Part shown: positions 58,312-64,000 of the stretch, one piece after another
Layout: each line of letters opens with the position of its first letter
Numbering within the stretch: position 1 is the stretch's first letter
Source of the DNA: Fimbriimonadaceae bacterium
Lineage (GTDB): Bacteria; Armatimonadota; Fimbriimonadia; Fimbriimonadales; Fimbriimonadaceae
Reading direction: 5' to 3'
Assembly (NCBI GenBank): GCA_019454105.1
Contig: CP075364.1
Location: 1,367,362-1,431,361, forward strand
DNA: 64,000 nucleotides
The notes under the pieces: generated by a model
Database searches by the model: none
What the model was told of the DNA's origin: nothing
The model's input: only the letters and a program-made list of their open reading frames with translations
Made by a program: the position numbers and the translations under genes

Positions 58312-58692
58312 TCAGTAAACCGCGATCGCCTCGATCTCGACGTCGACGCCCTTTGGAAGCCCGGCGACGGCCACGGTCGAGCGGGCTGGAGGATCGGACC
58401 CGAACACCGAACCGTAAACCTCGTTCACAGTCTGAAAGTGGTCCATCGACGAGAGGAAGATCGTTGTCTTCACGACGCTTTCGAAGCCAAGGCCCGCCGA
58501 CTCCAGAACGCCGCGAAGGTTCTTCATCACCTGTTCGGCTTGGGCCCGCACGTCGCCTTCGACGAGGCTCCCGTCAGGTCTCAGGCAGATCTGGCCGCTC
58601 AGAAAAAGGAAGCGCCCCTCGGCCCGAACAGCCTGCGAGTAGGGCCCGATCGCCCCGGGGGCGTCAGTCGTCGAATGGACTTGTCGAAGCAC
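58312..58692 (-). CDS. ridA: RidA-family 2-iminopropanoate deaminase
   Basis: RidA hydrolyses reactive enamine/imine intermediates made by PLP enzymes, protecting the cell. The protein is 126 residues, a normal length. PGAIGPYSQAVRAEGRFLFLSGQI, DVRAQAEQVMKNLRGVLESAG, VVKTTIFL and PPARSTVAVAGLPKGVDVEIEAIAVY include the family's conserved Arg and Glu. It is followed 5 bp later by the conserved hypothetical gene. Confidence 0.94.
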   Translation of the reverse strand: MLRQVHSTTDAPGAIGPYSQAVRAEGRFLFLSGQICLRPDGSLVEGDVRAQAEQVMKNLRGVLESAGLGFESVVKTTIFLSSMDHFQTVNEVYGSVFGSDPPARSTVAVAGLPKGVDVEIEAIAVY

Positions 58693-58712
58693 GGCCCGAC
58701 CTTACCTGAGGC

Positions 58713-59567
58713 CTACCGTTGTCGCCACTGGGAATGGACCGTATAAGTGTCGATCCCATACAAGTCGGACACGCTCCGAAGAATGGCCTTTTCGACCACC
58801 CCAGTGCCAGTCTCGAACCATACCCACATCCGGTCGTCGGCACCTTCGACAAGCGGTGGGAACTTCAGCTCGATTCGGAAGCACTTGACTCCTTGGACTT
58901 CGTCGAGCCCCTTGAAGACGGCTCGCGTCAGCTTGCCGCTTCGGAACGCGTCGAACTCCCAAGAATCGCCTACCTTGACGGGCTTTTCAGGAAACACACC
59001 GTTGAGCCCGTTCGTGAACGGATCAGAAAGGTTTGCGGCCTCGGGGTAGCTGTTACGCTCGGAGAGCTGAATGGAGTCCTTGTAAGCCTCGTTGCCCTTC
59101 ATCATCTCTTTCGCCTGTTCCTTTCCGAACCCTGTCCCAGAAGCTCTTTCGTTCTTGGTCTCGCGCTCGATCTTGAAGTACCCGTCTTTGAACTCGACGA
59201 CCGTCATCACTTGAGTCCCGTCAAGCTCCATCGAGGCGTCCTCCCACTTGCCGTCAGGAATCTTGCTCTTGTCCAACTTGGGCGTCGCGATCGAGGCGGA
59301 TCGGTTTCGAAACTGGTAGCTGACCTTGTCGCCTGGTTTGAGCTTGAGCCGGAGGGTATAGGATTCTCCTCCGTCCGACAGCGGCTTGGCCTCGGGCCCG
59401 ATGCCTTCTGGAACTTTCTGAGACAACTGTTTCGGCTGGTCGTCTGACGGAGATTGACGCTGAGGCGCCGTTGAGGCCGAGTCCTGGCCTTTGGCAGCAG
59501 GGGCAACGGCTGGGCCACAACCCGCGAGGAGAGCGGCGACCAGGATCAGGGCAGGCATGGCATTCAT
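58713..59567 (-). CDS. Hypothetical lipoprotein
   Basis: A 284-residue protein with a lipoprotein signal and lipobox LLAGC near residue 17, followed by an Ala/Gln/Ser-rich linker. The rest is a beta-rich domain: YTLRLKLKPGDKVSYQFRNRS, VMTVVEFKDGYFKIERET, VFPEKPVKVGDSWEFDA and MWVWFETGTGVVEKAILRS. This resembles DUF6263-like surface lipoproteins. Function unknown. It is probably on the same transcript as ridA (20-bp gap). Confidence 0.62.
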   Translation of the reverse strand: MNAMPALILVAALLAGCGPAVAPAAKGQDSASTAPQRQSPSDDQPKQLSQKVPEGIGPEAKPLSDGGESYTLRLKLKPGDKVSYQFRNRSASIATPKLDKSKIPDGKWEDASMELDGTQVMTVVEFKDGYFKIERETKNERASGTGFGKEQAKEMMKGNEAYKDSIQLSERNSYPEAANLSDPFTNGLNGVFPEKPVKVGDSWEFDAFRSGKLTRAVFKGLDEVQGVKCFRIELKFPPLVEGADDRMWVWFETGTGVVEKAILRSVSDLYGIDTYTVHSQWRQR

Positions 59568-59597
59568 CGTCGTTTGACTTTACGCTAAACCGGCGCC

Positions 59598-60398
59598 TCA
59601 CATTCCGACCCCGGTATAGCGGCGCAGGCCCCGCCTGAAGAGCCATGGACCCAAGAGGGCGAACGCCAGGCACCATGCCAGCTGTGCCGCGAATCCTTTG
59701 ACAAGGGCGTCCCCGTCGACTTGTCCAAGAAGGACATCGACAGGAAACCCGATGGTGTACCGGAACGGAGTCGTTTCGGTCAGTCTCGCCAGCCAGTCGG
59801 GAAACGCCCCCAAGGGCAACACCCTTCCCGACAAAAGGGTCTCAGGCAGGTAGTAAAGGTTGAAGACGCTGACGAACTCAGTCGTCCACAGGGCGACAGT
59901 CGCGAGGCAGTACGCCATGAGGTAAGACAGAATATGACCAAGCAAAAGGGCGGTCCAGAAGGTCCATCCAAAGTTGAACTCCACGCCCCACGGCACGCCA
60001 TAGGCGAGCAGCATGAGCCCAGCCAGAGGAGCGAACATCACCACCTTGCCGACCCGCCAAGCCAGGTTGCGGGCCACATTGGTCCAGAAGTGAGAAAAGG
60101 GGCGCACCAAGTAAGAGGTCAGGGCGCCTTCTCGGACGTCCCAACTCATGTCCCAGAGCAAGTGCGAGGTCACGAATTGTGAAGCGACCATCGCTGAGAT
60201 GTAGTAAGCGATGGTCGTCGGGACGTCCATACCCCCCACGCCCCCGATCGTCGTCCATACGAGCGGCAATACGAACGCGTCGACGACGTCGGCCACCACC
60301 CAGATCAGCGAGGCCGCCTGGTATGCGAAGACGTCGGCCGTGAAAAGCCGAAAGAGGGCAAAGAACTTGACAGAGGGCCGGATCAGGTACCCGAGCAC
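59598..60398 (-). CDS. ABC-2 type transport permease
   Basis: A 266-residue membrane protein with about six transmembrane segments. LIWVVADVVDAFVLPLVWTTIGG, FVTSHLLWDMSWDVREGALTSYLVRPFSHFWTNVARNLAWRVGK and RVLPLGAFPDWLARLTETTPFRYTIGFPVDVLLG match the ABC-2 permease subfamily (DUF990/ABC2_membrane_6). No ATPase gene is next to it. Substrate unknown. It overlaps the TrkA-like gene by 16 bp. Confidence 0.8.
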   Translation of the reverse strand: MLGYLIRPSVKFFALFRLFTADVFAYQAASLIWVVADVVDAFVLPLVWTTIGGVGGMDVPTTIAYYISAMVASQFVTSHLLWDMSWDVREGALTSYLVRPFSHFWTNVARNLAWRVGKVVMFAPLAGLMLLAYGVPWGVEFNFGWTFWTALLLGHILSYLMAYCLATVALWTTEFVSVFNLYYLPETLLSGRVLPLGAFPDWLARLTETTPFRYTIGFPVDVLLGQVDGDALVKGFAAQLAWCLAFALLGPWLFRRGLRRYTGVGM

Positions 60399-61048
60399 AT
60401 GACGGTCCTGAGTTCGTCCGCCCGATCGGTGGGCACGAGAGCGACCACCATGTCCCCGTTCTTGAGAACTGTGTCACCGTCCACTGTCTGCCCGACTTGG
60501 TCGCGAAGCAGATAGACGATGTAAGTGCCCTGCGGAAGTTGGATGTCTCTGACTTGCTTGCCGACAATGGGGGAGCGGCCCGTGAGCACCGCCTCGACGA
60601 CCTCGACATGCCCCCGATGGAGGGCTCCCACAGGGACGATCTCGTCTTGTTCCAGCCGCTGGTCGATCAGGCTATAGATGATCCCGGTCGCGCTGACCGT
60701 GTCGTCGATCCCAATCTCTCGAAAAATAGCTTCGTGGCTAGGGTCGTTCACTCGGGCCACCACCCGTTCGACGGCCCAGATGAACTTGGCCAATTGGCAG
60801 ATGACCAGGTTGTCCTCGTCTTCTCCAGTCACTGCGACGACGACATCGGCCCGATTGAAGCCGGCCGCCTTTTGGGTGTGGAGCTCACAGCCATCCCCGT
60901 GCATGACATAGTCCTCCCCAAGGATGTTCGACAGGCGCTGAGCTTGAGACCCTTCCTTTTCGAGGATCAAGACCTCGTGCTCTTTGGCGATGAGCCTGCG
61001 GGCCAATTGCTGACCGACGTTTCCGCCACCGACCAGGATCAAGTACAT
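60383..61048 (-). CDS. trkA: TrkA/KtrA-type potassium regulator
   Basis: A 221-residue RCK protein: N-terminal Rossmann (LILVGGGNVGQQLARRLIAKEHEVLILEKE) that binds NAD(H) or ATP, and a C-terminal TrkA-C domain (VEAVLTGRSPIVGKQVRDIQLPQGTYIVYLLRDQ). It gates a potassium-uptake channel. The second gene downstream, 4 bp apart, encodes only an N domain. Membrane subunits (trkH/ktrB) are not in the window. Confidence 0.88.
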   Translation of the reverse strand: MYLILVGGGNVGQQLARRLIAKEHEVLILEKEGSQAQRLSNILGEDYVMHGDGCELHTQKAAGFNRADVVVAVTGEDEDNLVICQLAKFIWAVERVVARVNDPSHEAIFREIGIDDTVSATGIIYSLIDQRLEQDEIVPVGALHRGHVEVVEAVLTGRSPIVGKQVRDIQLPQGTYIVYLLRDQVGQTVDGDTVLKNGDMVVALVPTDRADELRTVMCSGT

Positions 61049-61052
61049 GGAT

Positions 61053-61505
61053 TCAGAACTCCATCTCCGGCGGGATCGTGTTGTACAGGTCGATCGTTTT
61101 GAAAGGTTCGTCGACCATCCAGTCCCGCATCATTCCTGCGATCAAGGCGCTCGCGTTCAAGCAATAGAGCCCCATCTTTCGGTAAGCGTCCGCCCGGAGG
61201 GGGTCGGCTACTTTGACCCCTACCTTGGCGACCTTGTACCGTTTCTGGACGATCTGGGCCGCCATGATGTTGGTGTTGTCCCCCCGGGTGACGGCGATGA
61301 AGGCGTCGGCCTCTTCTATGCCTGCCTTGACCAGCACCTCGTCCTCAAGTCCGTTGCCAATGACCACGCGACAGGGATAGCTGCGGCCCAATCGGCGCAA
61401 GGCCTCTGGGTTCCGTTCGATGAGGGTCACTTGGTGCCCTTGGGACGATAGCTGGATCGCCAGCATCGCGCCGCTCCTGCCACACCCCAAGACGACGACC
61501 TTCAT
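61053..61505 (-). CDS. TrkA-N domain protein
   Basis: A 150-residue protein with only the Rossmann RCK-N domain (KVVVLGCGRSGAMLAIQLSSQGHQVTLIERN, ADAFIAVTRGDNTNIMAAQI). It lacks the TrkA-C domain, so it probably pairs with the full-length TrkA encoded just after it. I chose ATG 61505, where the Rossmann motif starts; an upstream open frame has no family match. Confidence 0.86.
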   Translation of the reverse strand: MKVVVLGCGRSGAMLAIQLSSQGHQVTLIERNPEALRRLGRSYPCRVVIGNGLEDEVLVKAGIEEADAFIAVTRGDNTNIMAAQIVQKRYKVAKVGVKVADPLRADAYRKMGLYCLNASALIAGMMRDWMVDEPFKTIDLYNTIPPEMEF

Positions 61506-61549
61506 CGAGAGGCCAAATGTTACCCATGGCCTTTGGCGGACCTCTGGTC

Positions 61550-63088
61550 TCATCGGACGAGAGCGTCGTTCGGCTCGCTGAGGAGCCACCTTTCGAACTG
61601 CTGGGCGACTCCCCGGTCGACGGACACACAGACCGGGACGGCCAAGATGGCGAGGAGCGAACCGCCCAGGCCCATGGTGAGTCCTGCTTGTCGGAGCGTA
61701 TGGGGCAGGACGTCTCCGGGCCTGTAGCGCGCGATGAAGCCCCAAAGCGGGGCCGTGGCCACCACGAGCGAGGCGCAGATCAGCGACAAGGCCAACAAGC
61801 GGTCAAAGCCAGGCTGGAAGACCTGATCGATCACGGCCGGGTCGCCGAGCATCGAAGTGACGGGGTTCCGAGAGGCCACCCATGCGGCCAAGGAGAGACC
61901 AGCGATCGACCCTAGCACGCTGACGGTGAACCGGAAGTGGCGGCCCAGGCCCGTGACGGGCGGACTCTTGCACAGGTTCGAATAACCCCCGAACGAGGCG
62001 ACCACGACAGTCGTCCATAGTGCCGCGATCTCCAATCGAAACGCGAAGAACACCGAAAGGCCACAGATCAGCGCGACGAGAGCCACAATCCCGTGCCTGG
62101 AAGTCCGCTGGCCTAGGTCCCAGTGCTCGGAGGCAAGCCCCAAGAGATAGAGCAGCAGACCGACCAAGCCCACCAGAAGCAGGGATCCAGGAACCACAGC
62201 GCAGGCCACCGAAGTTTGGGCAAGAGCGGCCCGACGGGACTCGGTGCCGGCCCTGGGCACGAACGCGAACCACGCATCGTTGGACGCAAAGGCTCGGGAC
62301 ACTGCTTTCAAATCGTCCGTTTGCCCAGCATCGCGAAGCTCGCTCAGCATCTGGTTCCTGGCATCTTGGGACGTTCTTGGACTGGCCGCCTCCAAAGGGA
62401 TGTTGGCTTGTCTCAGGGCAGCCGACTCGATCAGGCGGGCCCCGATCGTCGCGCCGACGATCGAGCGGGCTCCGTCGCGCATGAGCCGACCATTGAGCAC
62501 CGTCTGCACTCGAAGGTGCGTGTCGGACGAATGACGGGCCAAGAGAGCCTGGGCCTGGGAACCGATCCGAGCCGGAACTGCCCAAGACCTTCGGCTCAAC
62601 GCGACGGCGAAATGCCAGCTCATGGTCGCGCCCGAGGAGCTGGCCAAGCTCTGCACCTTGTTCATCAGAGACTGCGTCTGGTGGTCGTTCCAAAACGTGG
62701 CACGGGAGGCTCTGGCCCAGGCCTGGAGCGCGCCCCTCTCCCCTTTTTGGCCATCGGCGAGAGAGCGGGATATCCAAACAGCTTCCATCTGTGGCCAAAA
62801 CGCGTTGTCTGGTTCGCTTTCGGCTCCACGCTGAGCCGTTTCGGCCATCGCCAGGGCCTCGTCGGTCTGCAGCCTCCTGCCCATCGCTTCGCGTTCGGCG
62901 GCCGCTTGCAGAAGCATGGCGGCCGACTGGAGGTCTGTGGGTGCGGGCGCAGTGGTGGCTTTAGCCCCCAGGTCGCCAGCATGGCCGACCAATCCGATCA
63001 AAAGATATGGCCGAGAGGCCGGATGAGCGACCAACGCCACCAAGGCACCGACCAACCCGCCGAGGAGAAGTCGGGCCGCGACCGTCAT
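61550..63088 (-). CDS. Membrane protein in the sigma operon, unknown
   Basis: A 512-residue protein. One N-terminal transmembrane segment (LLLGGLVGALVALVAH) leads a helical, Ala/Gln/Ser-rich periplasmic region (about 45-290). Six or so transmembrane segments follow (VVPGSLLLVGLVGLLLYLLGLA, GIVALVALICGLSVFFAF, LEIAALWTTVVVASFG and others to residue 490). I recognise no family. The start is 4 bp after the putative anti-sigma gene, so it is co-transcribed with the sigma factor and may be part of its sensing system. Confidence 0.62.
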   Translation of the reverse strand: MTVAARLLLGGLVGALVALVAHPASRPYLLIGLVGHAGDLGAKATTAPAPTDLQSAAMLLQAAAEREAMGRRLQTDEALAMAETAQRGAESEPDNAFWPQMEAVWISRSLADGQKGERGALQAWARASRATFWNDHQTQSLMNKVQSLASSSGATMSWHFAVALSRRSWAVPARIGSQAQALLARHSSDTHLRVQTVLNGRLMRDGARSIVGATIGARLIESAALRQANIPLEAASPRTSQDARNQMLSELRDAGQTDDLKAVSRAFASNDAWFAFVPRAGTESRRAALAQTSVACAVVPGSLLLVGLVGLLLYLLGLASEHWDLGQRTSRHGIVALVALICGLSVFFAFRLEIAALWTTVVVASFGGYSNLCKSPPVTGLGRHFRFTVSVLGSIAGLSLAAWVASRNPVTSMLGDPAVIDQVFQPGFDRLLALSLICASLVVATAPLWGFIARYRPGDVLPHTLRQAGLTMGLGGSLLAILAVPVCVSVDRGVAQQFERWLLSEPNDALVR

Positions 63089-63092
63089 GGGA

Positions 63093-63407
63093 TCAACGGA
63101 TCAAGGCTGGCTCGCTAAGATCCGGAAGTTCGCTCGGAGCCGTTCGCATGGCTTCTTGGCCCTTGAGGGGCTCTGGGTCGCGGTCAGGGGCCGCCAAGAC
63201 TTGGACCAGGGCCAAGATCGCGAGGCCGGTCGCGGCCGCGCCGGCCAAAAACGGGGCCCAGAAACGAATCGTTCGGGCGCTCCGCATCAAGCGAACCTCC
63301 CTGACGACCTGGGACGTGAACGCCTCGTCGCCGTCGTCGTCAAAGGCGCCGCCGACCAAGAACTGACGCATGTCCTCCGGCAGGTCGAAATCTTCTCGTT
63401 CCTTCAA
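63093..63407 (-). CDS. Putative anti-sigma factor
   Basis: A 104-residue protein with a cytoplasmic acidic N-terminus (KEREDFDLPEDMRQFLVGGAFDDDGDEAF), one transmembrane segment (IRFWAPFLAGAAATGLAILALVQVLA, about 50-75) and a short periplasmic tail. It directly follows an ECF sigma gene, as anti-sigma factors do. TTG 63407 overlaps the sigma stop (TTGA) and has AGG-rich upstream text; TTG 63428 is an alternative. The assignment is from context and topology, as no zinc motif is present. Confidence 0.6.
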   Translation of the reverse strand: MKEREDFDLPEDMRQFLVGGAFDDDGDEAFTSQVVREVRLMRSARTIRFWAPFLAGAAATGLAILALVQVLAAPDRDPEPLKGQEAMRTAPSELPDLSEPALIR

Positions 63408-63961
63408 CCTGCCATCTCCTCTCGCCAAATCGCCCTGAGCCGCTCCCGGGCCGCGTGAAGGCGGGATCGAACCGTCCCCAAGGGAACGCCCATCACCTTG
63501 GAGACCTCGGCATAGCTCATTTGCTCCAATTCTCGGAGAACCAGGGTCATGCGAAGATCTGGAGACAGCGTCTGGAGAAGCCGCTCGACGAGGACTTTGG
63601 CCTCGACTCCCTGTGCGTCACTGGGTTGGACTTTGTCGACCACGGCCGGCGCCGCCCGACGAGACCGCATCCTGTCCATGCACAGCCGGACGCAGATCTT
63701 GTAGAGGTAGCTCGAGAACGCCCTGTCGTCGCGCAGAGCTCCGATGACCCTGAACGCCTTCAAGAACGTTTCCTGGGCGACGTCTTCGGCCTCATGGCGG
63801 TCGTGCAACATGTTGCCTGCGATCCTGATGAGGCGCCGTCGGTGGTTCTTGATGAGTTCGGCGACAGCCGCCTCGTCGCCCTGGCGGGCCCGAGCCAACG
63901 ACTCCGGGTCAGAGCCCAGTACAGAACCAACCATGGAGACCCGTTTGATCACGCTTTCCAT
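63404..63961 (-). CDS. ECF sigma factor (RpoE-like)
   Basis: A 185-residue ECF sigma factor. Region 2 (ARARQGDEAAVAELIKNHRRRLIRIAGNMLHDRHEAEDVAQETFLKAF) and region 4 (LPSDLRMTLVLRELEQMSYAEVSKVMGVPLGTVRSRLHAARERLRAIW) are both present. It is followed by a putative anti-sigma and a membrane protein in one unit. A candidate ECF-type promoter sits just upstream. Envelope-stress response is a reasonable inference. ATG 63934 is an alternative start. Confidence 0.9.
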   Translation of the reverse strand: MESVIKRVSMVGSVLGSDPESLARARQGDEAAVAELIKNHRRRLIRIAGNMLHDRHEAEDVAQETFLKAFRVIGALRDDRAFSSYLYKICVRLCMDRMRSRRAAPAVVDKVQPSDAQGVEAKVLVERLLQTLSPDLRMTLVLRELEQMSYAEVSKVMGVPLGTVRSRLHAARERLRAIWREEMAG

Positions 63962-63973
63962 TGTACTTCAATA

Positions 63974-64000
63974 ACGACGGGACCTTTGTCCATAAAGTTC
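63974..64000 (-). promoter_or_regulatory. Candidate autoregulatory ECF promoter
   Basis: On the minus strand, GAACTTT (64000-63994) and GTCGTT (63979-63974) lie about 14-15 bp apart, close to typical ECF -35 (GAACTT) and -10 (CGTC/GTCGTT-like) boxes. Its position just before the sigma gene suggests autoregulation. It is at the window edge, so its full context is not visible. Confidence 0.38.

Noticed and set aside
1-64000. tRNA(Sec), other tRNA or rRNA genes
   Set aside because: No intergenic stretch folded by eye into a cloverleaf with a GTTCGA-type arm; the gaps large enough (9059, 9836, 25138, 3385) show none. Tool-based search would be the better test.

Overview
The window reads as a chromosomal segment from a high-GC, free-living Gram-negative bacterium. 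The gene set fits Armatimonadota of the Fimbriimonas type: a PEP-CTERM protein, NuoB/NuoI, Tat, an fused two-subunit E1 dehydrogenase, HEAT-repeat proteins, DUF4097/DUF2089 proteins and ECF sigma factors. This placement is an inference from gene content; no rRNA or tRNA gene is present to confirm it. I see no prophage, insertion sequence or CRISPR array. Genes are tightly packed, many with ATGA-type overlaps, and six convergent pairs share overlapping stop codons.

Layout. 1-4562: a secreted repeat-rich protein, a DUF6266-like protein and an isolated nuoB-nuoI pair, lying between GC-rich intergenic repeat elements (two 197-bp direct copies, a 44-bp tandem array, G-quadruplex motifs, long palindromes). 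4563-16010: mfd, a GH130 glycosidase/phosphorylase, an ECF sigma factor, a large secreted alpha/beta hydrolase, a mutarotase-like protein, a GAF histidine kinase and an orphan sugar-binding lipoprotein. 16143-25137: a fused E1 alpha/beta dehydrogenase, a HAF-repeat-type secreted protein, a dTDP-sugar operon (WcaF-like, rfbC, rfbB, rfbA), sdhC, rmuC and a glycine-rich RRM protein. 25417-34967: lipoproteins, parA-parB, the peptidoglycan-recycling pair murQ plus kinase, a GT9 enzyme, DUF2089-DUF4097 and a YpfJ-type protease. 34981-40643: CtlX-like hydrolase, DUF2237, pdxH, a dacB operon, tatA and a pseudopilin-like protein.

40691-43273 holds the most notable locus: selA (selenocysteine synthase), an HD-GYP protein, and on the opposite strand a SelW/Rdx-family selenoprotein gene that is normally missed because its CxxU motif is encoded with an in-frame TGA at 42831-42833. 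Restoring the frame gives a complete 96-residue Rdx protein with the motif C18-L-A-U21, and a hairpin with a GGUCU apical loop (a bacterial SECIS signature) begins 14 nt after the UGA. With selA about 0.6 kb away, this organism very probably makes and uses selenocysteine.

43272-64000: rqcH-type NFACT protein, PAP2 phosphatase, the glmU-prs-accD-accA operon (cell-wall precursor, PRPP and fatty acid synthesis), upp, a PEP-CTERM protein, asd, an AraC regulator, trpB, an EI24 membrane protein, rho, hpt, a conserved unknown, ridA, a lipoprotein, an ABC-2 permease, two TrkA-type proteins, and an ECF sigma/anti-sigma/membrane-protein operon that runs to the right edge.
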